21,280 bases of DNA. It comes from JAZRPG01 sp045649105. Its GTDB lineage: Bacteria; Bacillota; Clostridia; Oscillospirales; JAAYXM01. The first letter of the stretch is position 1; every line of letters begins with the position of its first letter. Position numbers and translations under genes: made by a program. Location: contig JAZRPG010000021.1 of NCBI GenBank assembly GCA_045649105.1, positions 1 to 21,280 on the forward strand, in the 5' to 3' direction. Shown here in pieces: positions 8,407 to 17,188 of this stretch. The notes beneath the pieces were generated by a model. It made no database searches. It saw only the letters and a list, made by a program, of their open reading frames with translations, and was not told where the DNA came from.

Positions 8407-11400
8407 CCGCACTCACCTCTCCGCTTCCCGATATATCCTTCATTCTTACCTCGAACAGGTCGCGCCGCCTGTCATCGCCAAACCTGTCGTCAAAGCCGCA
8501 TACGCTCATATACTCACAGTAGTCACATGCTGTGCGGTCAGCAGTGTAGTACGGATTTATCTCGACCTCGCCGTGCGAGAGCTCGTCGCCTATGCGCCTT
8601 AATATACTTTTCATGCGCAGCTTAACAGCCTCAAACTCCTTTGCAGTGAGCGCACTCGACTTTTTGCCAAGACCGCCGTTTTTATCCACACTCACCGGGA
8701 GGTATACCTTTTTTTCACTCTTTTCCATGGCATTGATTATGCCCATATCCCGAAGAACAACGCCCTCGCGCTTATTTGCCGCCGTTACTCCGCGGCCCCG
8801 CGGCATCTCTGCCGAAATTCGGACATACATAACACCTGCCGGCAACGGCGTCTTTTTATACCTCTGCTCCCCGAGCTCCTCAATGGCAAACATATAAAGC
8901 AGAAGCTGCATTCCTATTCCGTTTATTGTCTCATCAAGTGAAAATTCCTTCTTGCCCGACTTGTAATCTATAACTCTGAAATAAAGCTTGCCGTCCTTTT
9001 CAAGGCTGTCTACGCGGTCAACCGCTCCGCGAAGCGTAATTTTACAGTCGCTTCCGTCTATCGGAATAGCCGGCAAGTCCCCGTCTCTGTCGGCAAAGCG
9101 AAGCTCAAATTCACACGGGGAAAACTCGCTGTCAGAAAGTTCTCGGCATATATCCTCCACTGCGGCCTGAACGGTGCGGCAGAGTCTTTTTATCATTGCA
9201 TCCATGCGCGCGCTGAGCTTTGGCGCGCCGCGCATCTTCTCGGATACAAATCTTTCGCAGGCATCTGACGCAAGCGCCTTTGCCCGCTGTATGTCGTAAT
9301 CTCCGTCCTTTGAAAGAGAGCGTATGGTCTCCTCAAGGACGTAATGCATGAGCGTTCCCGCCTCTATCGGGGAAACATCTGCGCGCATACGGGGCCTCGC
9401 CTTTATTCCGTATTTCATAAAATATGCATAACGGCATGACGAAAAAAGCTCGGCTCTCGATGCGGAAAGGGCAATACTCCGCCCGAAAACCGCAGAAATA
9501 TTCTCACGGTCGATAACAGGTCCGCGCGGAACATGCGCGTTCTGCTCGGCGCGCTTTAGCTTCTCTTTATATTCACTGTCATTTTCCCAGTATTCAAGCG
9601 CAGTTTTTGCCGATACGCACTCGTCAAAGCAGGGCACACGCGCACGCGTGCGCGCCTCATGAACGGAAAGCCCCTCTCTGCAGCCGCCAAAAATTTTCCG
9701 AAGCCTTGAAACAAAAGGTGACTCCGAAGCCTCCTCACCACCGCGAAGCACAGATGATGAGCTTATATAAAGCTCCCGCTCTGCGCCGTTCAATGCCGCA
9801 TGTATTTCACGGAACTGCTCTCCTATCCGCTCACTCATCGCGGGGGCAAGCTCAATCCCCAAATCCGAAAGCTCCTGACGGTCTCCGTCGCTGAGCATAC
9901 CTGTCCCGTCTGTCACCACGGGGAAAAAGCCGTCATTTGCGCCCGGAACTATACGGTACTTTGTCCTGTTCCCCTCCGCATGCGCAAGACTGCACACATT
10001 TACGCAGTCGAGTGTTGCGGGGATTGTCCCAAGCTCATATTGCGAAACGACCATATCAAACAGCGAGGAAAGCTCAGATATCGATATCTCTTCTTCACCG
10101 AGTGCGCGTCCGATACTGTCTATCGCGTCACAAAGCATGCCAAACAGCATGCCGTATTCCTGTGCCTCCTGAAGCCTTCCCGAGCGCTCGGAAATATATG
10201 CGTATGCATCGCATCTGCGTGCGAGATTTATATCGTTTATAAAGTTGTAAAGCGCCTCTGCGCATTTTATGCCGCTCTTTCCGCTCTGTAAGCTGCGGCG
10301 AAGTCTTTCAAGCGGCGTATACAGCTTTTCACGCACACGGTTTATCGTGGCAAGCCGTTCACGGCTCTCGTCCGTCGGCTCCGCCGTAAGCCCGAACGGA
10401 TTTTGCACAAATCCCTCCGCAGACGACCACTCGCTTGCACGCGGAGACCACATATACAGATAGTCCTCAAATATATCAAGGCTCCTGCGGCATATACCCG
10501 AAAAACCTGTCTTTAAATACGCCATCACCGCATCCGTCTTATAGCTGCGCACTATGCAGTCAAGCGCACTTGAAATCAGAGCTATGACGGGCTTTTCCGA
10601 AAGACTCCTTTTTTCTCCCGTATATACGGGTACTCCGTAACGCGAAAAAACGCTTTCGACAATCCCTGAGTATTCTTCCTCTGACGAGAGCACAACGCAG
10701 AAATCACGCCAGCGCGCGCCGTTTTCGCGGACCTTGTCAAGTATATACGCCGCGGCAAGCTCACACTCCTCAAACACCCCGCCTGCACGCGCAATCGTTA
10801 TCTCGCCGCAATCGCCCGAAAACTCCGCGCTGTCATGTGAAAACAACGCCTCGTCAAGGTAGGCAAGCGCTCCTTTTTCTTTCTTCTCGAGATACACATC
10901 ATCTACCGCCACCCCGTGACGCGCTGCGCGCTCTGACAGTTTTGCCATCGTGTCAAACGCCTTATCAAATATTCCGTTTTCAGCTCCGCGCTCATATTCT
11001 TTCGGCATTTCAAGCGTTATATATACATCACGCGCCTCGCAAACCGCCGTTTCAAGTATATCAAGCTGCGCCGCGGTAAACCCTGAAAAACCGTCAAGAA
11101 GCACGGTCTTATCCGCAAAGAAGCCGCGTCCTCTCAGCGCCTCTGCGACTGAGCTCTGCTCATCGTACATATCCTCCTCGTCCTCGCCGAGAGCGTTCTC
11201 ATATGCGGCGTAAATTACAGAAAAATCGGAGAGCTTTCGCCCAAGGGCGGGCGATGCCTCCCCTGCAGCTTTTAAAACGCACTCGGGAGATATGCCATAC
11301 GCCTTAAATTCATCAATGACGCTGAGCACGCCGGAAAGAAGCTCCGGATTCCCGGAGACCGCAGAAAGCGCAGAAAGCATGGGCGCACAGCGTCTTATTG

Positions 11401-11677
11401 CAGAATGCAGAAGCAATATCCGACGGGCGGGTCCGACCGTCTCAAGCGCAAGTCCGCCGATTTCCGACCTTGCCTTTACCGCAAGGCGGCGAAAACTTAT
11501 AACCTCAGCAAAAAGCGACACCTCATTCCCGCACGCTTCGCAGAGCGCACGCTCTGCAGTATGCGAATATTGCTCAGGCACTAAAAGCAGTGTTCCTTTT
11601 CTGTGCTCTTCCTTTATTTTTCCGATTATATATGAGCTTTTACCGCTCTTCACGCGTCCGCGGACGAAATGCAGCAT
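8399..11677 (-). CDS. addB: AddB, nuclease/Chi-recognition subunit of AddAB
   Basis: 1092-residue partner of AddA. The N-terminal Walker A motif is GRVKSGKS (residues 7-14). The C-terminal nuclease domain has VIDYKSGK (D904). Four cysteines expected to hold the AddB iron-sulfur cluster are present: C748 (SSCRYAYF) and C1051, C1054, C1060 (CDYCEYMSVC). This matches the one-plus-three spacing known for Bacillus AddB, where the cluster staples the nuclease domain. The gene starts at ATG 11677, 5 bases after GAGGTGA, and is first in an addB-addA operon, the order usual for Firmicutes. Its promoter (11721-11750) lies back to back with that of hflX. Confidence 0.97.
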   Translation of the reverse strand: MLHFVRGRVKSGKSSYIIGKIKEEHRKGTLLLVPEQYSHTAERALCEACGNEVSLFAEVISFRRLAVKARSEIGGLALETVGPARRILLLHSAIRRCAPMLSALSAVSGNPELLSGVLSVIDEFKAYGISPECVLKAAGEASPALGRKLSDFSVIYAAYENALGEDEEDMYDEQSSVAEALRGRGFFADKTVLLDGFSGFTAAQLDILETAVCEARDVYITLEMPKEYERGAENGIFDKAFDTMAKLSERAARHGVAVDDVYLEKKEKGALAYLDEALFSHDSAEFSGDCGEITIARAGGVFEECELAAAYILDKVRENGARWRDFCVVLSSEEEYSGIVESVFSRYGVPVYTGEKRSLSEKPVIALISSALDCIVRSYKTDAVMAYLKTGFSGICRRSLDIFEDYLYMWSPRASEWSSAEGFVQNPFGLTAEPTDESRERLATINRVREKLYTPLERLRRSLQSGKSGIKCAEALYNFINDINLARRCDAYAYISERSGRLQEAQEYGMLFGMLCDAIDSIGRALGEEEISISELSSLFDMVVSQYELGTIPATLDCVNVCSLAHAEGNRTKYRIVPGANDGFFPVVTDGTGMLSDGDRQELSDLGIELAPAMSERIGEQFREIHAALNGAERELYISSSSVLRGGEEASESPFVSRLRKIFGGCREGLSVHEARTRARVPCFDECVSAKTALEYWENDSEYKEKLKRAEQNAHVPRGPVIDRENISAVFGRSIALSASRAELFSSCRYAYFMKYGIKARPRMRADVSPIEAGTLMHYVLEETIRSLSKDGDYDIQRAKALASDACERFVSEKMRGAPKLSARMDAMIKRLCRTVQAAVEDICRELSDSEFSPCEFELRFADRDGDLPAIPIDGSDCKITLRGAVDRVDSLEKDGKLYFRVIDYKSGKKEFSLDETINGIGMQLLLYMFAIEELGEQRYKKTPLPAGVMYVRISAEMPRGRGVTAANKREGVVLRDMGIINAMEKSEKKVYLPVSVDKNGGLGKKSSALTAKEFEAVKLRMKSILRRIGDELSHGEVEINPYYTADRTACDYCEYMSVCGFDDRFGDDRRRDLFEVRMKDISGSGEVSADE

Positions 11678-11720
11678 ATCTTCACCTCATTTGCGCAGTA
11701 AATAAACATCTTTTTATGAT

Positions 11721-11750
11721 ATTATAACATATAAAAGTTCCATTGGGCAA
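11721..11750 (-). promoter_or_regulatory. Probable sigma-A promoter of addB-addA
   Basis: On the minus strand TTGCCC (11745-11750), an 18-base spacer and a perfect TATAAT (11721-11726) preceded by TGT, an extended -10. About 35-40 bases separate the expected start site from the addB ATG. Confidence 0.65.
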
Positions 11751-11758
11751 ATTATATA

Positions 11759-11787
11759 TTGACACGGAAAAGAATTTGCGTCATACT
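11759..11787 (+). promoter_or_regulatory. Probable sigma-A promoter of hflX-yigZ
   Basis: A consensus TTGACA (11759-11764), 17-base spacer and CATACT (11782-11787). It lies downstream of the TTG at 11743 that would extend the hflX frame, so that longer reading frame would not be in the transcript from this promoter. Confidence 0.7.
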
Positions 11788-11823
11788 TTATTCACACGGG
11801 ATTCCGCAAAAACGGAGGTTTTG

Positions 11824-13101
11824 ATGGATAACGAAAAAACACTTGAAAGAGCCGTTCTCATCGGCCTTGATACAGATGGCTGCTCCGATGCCGACGCGGT
11901 TACGGACGCGAGCCTGGACGAGCTTTCCGAGCTTTTGAAAACTGCCGGCGGAGTTTGTGAAGCGCGCGTAATCCAACGCCGTTCATCCCCCGAGCCGAGG
12001 ACTTTTATCGGCACGGGAAAGGCGCGCGAAATTGCGGAAATCATAAAAAATCTTGAGCTCACCCTCGCCGTATTCGACAACGAGCTTTCGCCTGCACAGA
12101 CGAAAAATCTCGAAGAAATACTCGGCGTTCGCGTTATTGACAGGTCCACTCTCATTCTTGACATATTTGCAAGCCGCGCGCAATCGCGCGAGGGCAAACT
12201 TCAGGTCGAGCTTGCCCAGTACAAATACCTGCTGCCACGCCTTTCAGGCCACGGAACATCACTCTCAAGGCTCGGCGGCGGCATCGGCACACGCGGCCCC
12301 GGCGAAACTAAGCTTGAGACCGACAGGCGGCATATACGCCGCCGCATAGCCCGGCTTGAGGATGAGCTTGAAACCGTTATGCGTGTGCGCGGTGAACAGA
12401 GGCGCGCCCGCATAAAGCGCGAGATTCCGCTCATCGCTCTTATCGGCTATACAAATGCCGGAAAGTCAACACTTCTCAACGCACTTACTGACTCTCAGAT
12501 ACACGCCGCAAACCGCCTTTTTGACACACTTGACCCTACGGCTCGGCGATTTACCGTAAGCGATACCGTGGAGGCGGTACTTTCGGATACCGTCGGGTTT
12601 ATACGCAAGCTGCCGCACCATCTGACACGCGCTTTCCGCGCAACGCTTGAGGAGCTTTTGTATGCCGACCTTCTTTTGCATGTGGTTGACGCATCAAGTC
12701 CCGAGATGAGCGCGCAAATTTCCGTGGTTGAAGGCGTCATACGGGAGCTTGGCGCATCAGAGACGCCGTCGCTTATTGTGTTTAACAAGTGCGACATGCT
12801 CGGAAACACTTCCGACCTTCCTTCAGGTGACGGCACAGTATGCATATCTGCAAAAAACAAGCAGAATTTTGATGAATTAAAGCGCAAAATTTGTACCGCT
12901 CTTTCAAAAACGGCGCGTCGTGTGACGCTTGATATACCGTATGATAAGTCCGCACTGGTTGACCTTATATACCGCGAGGGAAAGGTTCTTTCGCTCAGCT
13001 ATAACGATGATTGTATTTCACTCGAGGCGGTGTGTGATGACAGACTGTACGGAAGAGTGATGCGCGGGCTCGGAGGTGAAGAAAATGACAAGCAGCTTTA
13101 A
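11824..13101 (+). CDS. hflX: HflX, ribosome-associated GTPase
   Basis: GTPase that binds the 50S subunit and rescues stalled or stressed ribosomes. 425 residues from ATG 11824. The N-terminal HflX domain includes TFIGTGKAREI and the conserved segment with SREGKLQVELAQYKYLLPRL. Between them and the G domain is the glycine-rich linker with GGGIGTRGPGETKLETDRR. G-domain motifs: G1 GYTNAGKST, G3 DTVGFIRKLP, G4 FNKCD and G5 SAKNK. The frame is open back to a TTG at 11743, but GGAGG (11814-11818) sits 5 bases before ATG 11824 and the likely promoter lies between the two, so the later start is chosen. It overlaps the next gene by 17 bases. Confidence 0.95.
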   Translation: MDNEKTLERAVLIGLDTDGCSDADAVTDASLDELSELLKTAGGVCEARVIQRRSSPEPRTFIGTGKAREIAEIIKNLELTLAVFDNELSPAQTKNLEEILGVRVIDRSTLILDIFASRAQSREGKLQVELAQYKYLLPRLSGHGTSLSRLGGGIGTRGPGETKLETDRRHIRRRIARLEDELETVMRVRGEQRRARIKREIPLIALIGYTNAGKSTLLNALTDSQIHAANRLFDTLDPTARRFTVSDTVEAVLSDTVGFIRKLPHHLTRAFRATLEELLYADLLLHVVDASSPEMSAQISVVEGVIRELGASETPSLIVFNKCDMLGNTSDLPSGDGTVCISAKNKQNFDELKRKICTALSKTARRVTLDIPYDKSALVDLIYREGKVLSLSYNDDCISLEAVCDDRLYGRVMRGLGGEENDKQL

Positions 13102-13714
13102 AATCCCGGCAGGTGACGGAACAGACGAGTTTGTCGAAAAGCGTTCGCGCTTTATCGGCTATCTCCGCCATACCGATACCGAGGAAGCAGCGCTTGCATT
13201 TATAGCTGAGATTAATGATAAGCACAAGAGCGCAACGCACAATGTATACGCCTACAGCATCAGAGAGAACAACATTATGCGCTATTCGGACAACGGAGAG
13301 CCTCAGGGCACGGCAGGACTTCCCGTGCTCGATGTATTCAGACACGCCGAGATTTCTGACTTCTGCTGTGTTGTTACACGGTATTTCGGAGGCACTCTGC
13401 TCGGCACGGGCGGGCTTTGCCGCGCATATTCTCACGCGGCCAAAATTGCGCTCGAGGCAGCCGGCATCGCCGTGATGCGCCTGTGGAGCAAGGCATCGCT
13501 CACCATACCGTATGCCATGTTTGAGTTGGTTCAGAAAACGCTTACCGGCGCAGGCGCGAGAATAGAAAACACCGACTATGCAGCCGATGTCACGATAACA
13601 TATTTCCTTGCCGCAGAGGATTATGATGCCGTTGCGGCGCGTATTTTTGATTTGACCTCAGGAAAGGCCTGCCCGCAAAAGCTTTCAGAGCTTTTTATGG
13701 CAGTCCCCGAATAA
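13085..13714 (+). CDS. yigZ: YigZ/IMPACT (UPF0029) family protein
   Basis: 209 residues, the normal length for the bacterial YigZ/YvyE family, which is related to eukaryotic IMPACT and whose exact function is unsettled (translation control has been suggested). The family signature is present: EKRSRFIGYL near the N-terminus, then SDNGEPQGTAGLPVLDVF and VVTRYFGGTLLGTGGL. A ferredoxin-like C-terminal domain (DUF1949 type) follows. The frame reaches back to a GTG at 13076, but GGAGGTG (13072-13078) covers that codon and is correctly spaced for ATG 13085. The gene starts inside the end of hflX, so the two are co-transcribed and probably coupled; both have translation-related assignments. Confidence 0.92.
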   Translation: MTSSFKIPAGDGTDEFVEKRSRFIGYLRHTDTEEAALAFIAEINDKHKSATHNVYAYSIRENNIMRYSDNGEPQGTAGLPVLDVFRHAEISDFCCVVTRYFGGTLLGTGGLCRAYSHAAKIALEAAGIAVMRLWSKASLTIPYAMFELVQKTLTGAGARIENTDYAADVTITYFLAAEDYDAVAARIFDLTSGKACPQKLSELFMAVPE

Positions 13715-13725
13715 TATAATGATAA

Positions 13726-13758
13726 AAAAAGCGGAAGGATTTAATCCTTCCGCTTTTT
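13726..13758. terminator. Bidirectional terminator between yigZ and gap
   Basis: A stem of GCGGAAGGATT (13731-13741) with AATCCTTCCGC (13743-13753), flanked by As on the left and Ts on the right. It gives a U-rich tail on both strands and serves the two converging genes. Confidence 0.92.
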
Positions 13759-13770
13759 GTTGCCTTATTC

Positions 13771-14781
13771 TTACTTATGGTCTACAGAGTACATGTGTGT
13801 GATGAGGTCAACAACCTTGTTTGAGTAACCCCACTCATTGTCGTACCATGAAACGACCTTTACGAATGTCGGTGAAAGCATGATGCCTGCTGTAGCATCA
13901 AATACAGATGTACGAACCTCGCCGATGAAGTCAGATGAAACAACTGCGTCCTCAGTGTAGCCGAGGATACCCTTCATTGATGTCTCGGAAGCCTTCTTCA
14001 TTGCAGCGCAGATTTCCTCATATGTTGCATCCTTTGCAAGACGTGCTGTAAGGTCAACAACTGAAACGTCAAGTGTCGGAACGCGGAAAGCCATGCCTGT
14101 AAGCTTGCCCTCGAGCTCAGGGATAACCTTACCGACAGCCTTTGCAGCACCTGTGGATGACGGGATGATGTTGCCTGCTGCAGCACGGCCGCCTCTCCAG
14201 TCCTTCTTTGACGGACCGTCAACAGTCTTCTGTGTAGCAGTTGTAGCATGAACTGTTGTCATAAGTCCCTCAACGATACCGAAGTTGTCGTTAAGAACCT
14301 TTGCAATCGGTGCAAGGCAGTTTGTTGTGCATGAAGCGTTTGAAACGATGTTCATATCGCTTGTATACTTGTCATTGTTTACGCCCATAACGAACATGGG
14401 AGCGTTCTTTGACGGAGCGGAGATAACAACCTTCTTTGCCCCGCCTGCGATATGTGCGCTTGCCTTCTCAGCGTCTGTAAATACGCCTGTAGACTCTACA
14501 ACGTACTCAGCGCCGCACTCGCTCCACGGAATCTCAGCCGGGTCCTTGCAAGCATAAACCATGATTCTGTTGCCGTTTACAGTGATGGACTTGTCATCAT
14601 AGCTGATTTCGCCATCAAAACGACCGTGCATTGAATCGTAGCGAAGCATATATGCCATATACTCCGTGTCGATGAACGGATCGTTGATTCCCACGAACTG
14701 GATGTTGGGCTTATTGACGCTTGAGCGGAAAACGAGGCGTCCGATGCGTCCGAAGCCGTTAATACCTATTTTGATACTCAT
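13771..14781 (-). CDS. gap: Glyceraldehyde-3-phosphate dehydrogenase, NAD type
   Basis: Glycolytic enzyme converting glyceraldehyde 3-phosphate, NAD and phosphate to 1,3-bisphosphoglycerate. 336 residues, full length. N-terminal Rossmann motif GINGFGRIGRL; the segment GINDPF with D34 after the second beta strand indicates NAD rather than NADP. Catalytic SNASCTTNCLAP (C151) with the activating histidine H178 (TVHATT). Phosphate-binding STGAAKAVGKV and the later GMAFRVPT are intact. The start is supported by GGAGGAAAAA just upstream. It is transcribed alone, divergent from the PAS/kinase-like gene. Its codons avoid rare choices, as expected of a highly expressed gene. Confidence 0.98.
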   Translation of the reverse strand: MSIKIGINGFGRIGRLVFRSSVNKPNIQFVGINDPFIDTEYMAYMLRYDSMHGRFDGEISYDDKSITVNGNRIMVYACKDPAEIPWSECGAEYVVESTGVFTDAEKASAHIAGGAKKVVISAPSKNAPMFVMGVNNDKYTSDMNIVSNASCTTNCLAPIAKVLNDNFGIVEGLMTTVHATTATQKTVDGPSKKDWRGGRAAAGNIIPSSTGAAKAVGKVIPELEGKLTGMAFRVPTLDVSVVDLTARLAKDATYEEICAAMKKASETSMKGILGYTEDAVVSSDFIGEVRTSVFDATAGIMLSPTFVKVVSWYDNEWGYSNKVVDLITHMYSVDHK

Positions 14782-14815
14782 TGCCTTTTTCCTCCTAAAA
14801 TTTATATTAATTTAT

Positions 14816-14844
14816 ATTATAAACGAAGTTTAAAAATTTTACAA
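14816..14844 (-). promoter_or_regulatory. Probable sigma-A promoter of gap
   Basis: On the minus strand TTGTAA (14839-14844), 17-base spacer and perfect TATAAT (14816-14821), about 35 bases before the gap ATG. Confidence 0.75.
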
Positions 14845-14899
14845 CAGTTTATTTTGAAAAAAATAACAAAATTCTGTAGCGTTTTTTGTCGGATTAATA

Positions 14900-14905
14900 T
14901 ATAAT
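14900..14905 (+). promoter_or_regulatory. Possible -10 element of the PAS/kinase-like gene
   Basis: A perfect TATAAT about 48 bases before the preferred ATG at 14953. No good -35 box lies 16-19 bases upstream, so the promoter would be weak or activator-dependent, or this may be chance in A/T-rich DNA. Confidence 0.35.
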
Positions 14906-14952
14906 ATTAATAAAAACAAGCAGAAGAACAAGGTATGAACGGTGATTTAAAC

Positions 14953-16011
14953 ATGAACTTAAGTACGGAGTTTTCCAATCTCTATAAAATTTTCGAGTGG
15001 TCTTCCGATGCCGTTGCAATTATAAATGAAAACAAGATAGTCTATACAAACAGGGCGTTTAAGCTTCTTTTCCCCTTTATCAAGCCCAACGCGTCCGCAC
15101 AGAAGCTTCTCCCTGCCGGAGCGGACATCTCCGATGATGACAAAAGAATAACTTTAAAGGGCGCCGTCATCGGGGATTTCATCTGCGATGTAACAATTTC
15201 AAATCTCGGCAATTCTTCCATTGTCACGATAAGCAATGCTCAGGACAAAAAGGCTCTTGCGGCGGACGACGCCACACTAAGAAGCTGGCTTGAGGGCGAA
15301 TGCGCAAAAATCAAGGGTCCGCTTCTGACAATCACTTCCGCGCTGTCGCTTGTGATAAAAACACTTCCCGACGACGCTTATCCTCAGTTTTCAGATTATC
15401 TTACATCGATAAACCTAAACAACTACAAGCTGCATAAGATACTCAACAATATAGAGCATATCATAAACAGGATAAGCGCAGAGGACAAGCGCTCGGTGGA
15501 GGACCTTTCCCTCCTCTGCAAGTCCTTCTCAGACGGATTCCACAGTTTTTTCTCCCCGCTTCACATAGAGCTTTCGTACTCAGGCCCGGATTCCGAGCTT
15601 CTTGCATATTGCAGCTTAAGCGAGCTTCGCCGCACGATATATAATATACTCGACTTTTTTATTGACTGTCTGACTGACGGCGGCGATATATCCTTCTCAT
15701 TATCGGAGCACGATAATAAGGCAGTTATGCGGTTTTCCGCAAGCATTTCACAGCCCGTCACCGAAAAATTCACGAACTTCTACGATGACGCGCGGAAGGA
15801 AAAAGCCCGTTTTATAAACAGTGTTGCCCGGGCGCATAACGGCTCTCTTTCCGTTTCTCCCGACAAATGCGAGATAGTCTTTTCAATCGACCGCGCTCTT
15901 CCCGAGTTTGAATTTATCCGCGATAACGGGACTGAATACGAAACAGGTGTTCAGGATATTCTCACTGAGCTCTCCGATATACTTCCGCCTGAATTTTACC
16001 GTATAAAGTAA
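14953..16011 (+). CDS. PAS-domain protein with degenerate histidine-kinase-like core
   Basis: 352 residues, soluble (no membrane segments). Residues about 1-95 look like a PAS sensor domain (IFEWSSDAVAIINENKIVYT). A dimerisation-helix pair follows: the segment CAKIKGPLLTI aligns with the canonical HELRTPL box, but the phospho-acceptor His position is Ala. The C-terminus resembles a HATPase_c fold: NILDFFIDC aligns with the N box but lacks its key Asn, the DxGxG and GLGL boxes are missing, and only the closing ARAHNGSLSV strand is kept. It therefore probably neither binds ATP nor phosphorylates; a scaffold or signalling adaptor role is an inference. ATG 14953 has GGTGA 7 bases upstream; ATG 14935 is in frame but its AAGG lies too close. 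No response regulator is adjacent. Confidence 0.75.
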   Translation: MNLSTEFSNLYKIFEWSSDAVAIINENKIVYTNRAFKLLFPFIKPNASAQKLLPAGADISDDDKRITLKGAVIGDFICDVTISNLGNSSIVTISNAQDKKALAADDATLRSWLEGECAKIKGPLLTITSALSLVIKTLPDDAYPQFSDYLTSINLNNYKLHKILNNIEHIINRISAEDKRSVEDLSLLCKSFSDGFHSFFSPLHIELSYSGPDSELLAYCSLSELRRTIYNILDFFIDCLTDGGDISFSLSEHDNKAVMRFSASISQPVTEKFTNFYDDARKEKARFINSVARAHNGSLSVSPDKCEIVFSIDRALPEFEFIRDNGTEYETGVQDILTELSDILPPEFYRIK

Positions 16012-16057
16012 ATAAAACACCGCATGCACTTTGTCTTGTGCATGCGGTGTTTTATTT
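16010..16057. terminator. Bidirectional terminator between the PAS gene and the RluA-family gene
   Basis: A 20-bp perfect inverted repeat (16010-16029 with 16038-16057) around an 8-base loop. It includes the ends of both convergent genes and has A- and T-rich outer ends usable in both directions. Confidence 0.9.
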
Positions 16058-16918
16058 ATGTTTATATTTTCTTGAGTCAGGCGTACGGAATTTTCGCTCG
16101 GGATTTGCTTTTATTTCTACCCGTCTTCCCGTCACGGGGTGAATCAGCTCCACCTTGTATGCATGCAGTCCGAGCCTTCCGAGCGGATTCCCTGTTGCTC
16201 CGTACTTCTTATCTCCGACAATAGGGTGGCCAAGCTCTTTCATATGCACGCGGATTTGGTTCTTCCTTCCCGTTTCAAGCAGAATACGCACTGCAGAATA
16301 CGAGGCATTTTCTTCTGTTACCTCATAATTTGTTATTGCGCGCTTCCCCTCTTTATCTTTTGATGAATATACGACATGCGCGCGATTCTCGGCAAGATAT
16401 GTGTCACATCTGCCCTTCTTTTTATCAAAAACGCCTTCGCATATCGCGAGATATTCACGCCGCGCCAAAAGCTTATCCCACCTGTCCTGAAGCTCATCGC
16501 GAACATCCTCACTCTTTGCAAAAAGAAGCACTCCCGAAGTGTCGCGGTCAAGCCTGTGAACGACATATATGCCGCCGCGCCGTGTCTCACGCAGAACGGC
16601 ATACGCTGTGCGGAGCTTTTCCGTATCCGTTGCAACAGTCAGAAGCCCTGCAGGCTTGTTTACGGCCACAATCCACTCATCTTCATATATAACATCAAGG
16701 CCGCAGTCTTTTGACGCGCCCTGCGCCATTGATATTTTTACAACCTGCCCCTCCCGAAGCGGGAAGTTGAATTTTGTCGTCACCACGCCGTCAACCGACA
16801 CCTGTCTGTGCTCCAGAAACGATTTTACGCGGCCGGAAGGCAGGTTTTTAAGCTCACGCCGCATAAATTCAAGAAGCGGTGACGGGTCTTCCGCTTTTAG
16901 TATTATATCTTTTTTCAC
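16052..16918 (-). CDS. RluA-family 23S rRNA pseudouridine synthase
   Basis: Converts specific uridines in large-subunit rRNA (or another structured RNA) to pseudouridine. An N-terminal S4-like RNA-binding domain (SGRVKSFLEHRQVSVDG) is followed by the catalytic domain with DEWIVAVNKPAGLL, the signature HRLDRDTSGVLLFAK containing the catalytic Asp of HRLD, and the C-terminal motif TGRKNQIRVHMKELGHPIVGDKKYG. 288 residues from GTG 16918, a normal length. Another GTG three codons upstream (16927) is in frame, but AGGTGG (16924-16929) is spaced 5 bases from GTG 16918, so that start is preferred. RluA, RluC and RluD paralogues cannot be told apart from sequence by eye, so no symbol is given. Transcribed alone from 16956-16984. 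Confidence 0.92.
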   Translation of the reverse strand: MKKDIILKAEDPSPLLEFMRRELKNLPSGRVKSFLEHRQVSVDGVVTTKFNFPLREGQVVKISMAQGASKDCGLDVIYEDEWIVAVNKPAGLLTVATDTEKLRTAYAVLRETRRGGIYVVHRLDRDTSGVLLFAKSEDVRDELQDRWDKLLARREYLAICEGVFDKKKGRCDTYLAENRAHVVYSSKDKEGKRAITNYEVTEENASYSAVRILLETGRKNQIRVHMKELGHPIVGDKKYGATGNPLGRLGLHAYKVELIHPVTGRRVEIKANPERKFRTPDSRKYKHK

Positions 16919-16955
16919 AACTTCCACCTGCCCATAATTCTTTATATTTTAACAT

Positions 16956-16984
16956 ATTATATTATACCGAAGCTGCTTTGTAAA
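16956..16984 (-). promoter_or_regulatory. Probable sigma-A promoter of the RluA-family gene
   Basis: On the minus strand TTTACA (16979-16984), 17-base spacer and TATAAT (16956-16961). A second overlapping TATAAT lies 5 bases upstream. About 40 bases precede the GTG start. Confidence 0.7.
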
Positions 16985-17103
16985 GGCGCACAGGTACAGA
17001 ATACGCGGGCGCGAGGTTGCGCTTTCCCGTGTGTTTTTCTTCCAAACGCCGTTCTATAACCCAAAAAATTGTACAATTCGCATGAAAAACTTGTCGTTTT
17101 TTC

Positions 17104-17121
17104 AATTCTTTTATTAGAATT
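17104..17121. repeat. Short inverted repeat next to the serC promoter (possible operator)
   Basis: AATTCT and AGAATT (17104-17109, 17116-17121) with a 6-base spacer, ending 5 bases before the -35 box. A 12-bp palindrome AATTGTACAATT also lies further upstream near 17070. Both may be chance in A/T-rich DNA. Confidence 0.25.
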
Positions 17122-17126
17122 TCTGT

Positions 17127-17155
17127 TTGACATTATGTCGCCATAGGTGTACTAT
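17127..17155 (+). promoter_or_regulatory. Probable sigma-A promoter of serC-serA
   Basis: Consensus TTGACA (17127-17132), 17-base spacer and TACTAT (17150-17155). The GTG at 17147 that would lengthen serC falls inside it, which supports the start at 17189. Confidence 0.75.
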
Positions 17156-17188
17156 AGTAGATATTATTACTTTTCTGGAGGTAAACCA

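Noticed and set aside
14782..14934. Shared operator for gap and the PAS/kinase-like gene
   Set aside because: The region is A/T-rich with promoters, but I see no inverted repeat of useful length.
16985..17126. Riboswitch or T-box leader for the serine operon
   Set aside because: The likely promoter at 17127-17155 lies downstream, leaving a leader of only about 26 bases; no T-box or terminator/antiterminator pair is visible.
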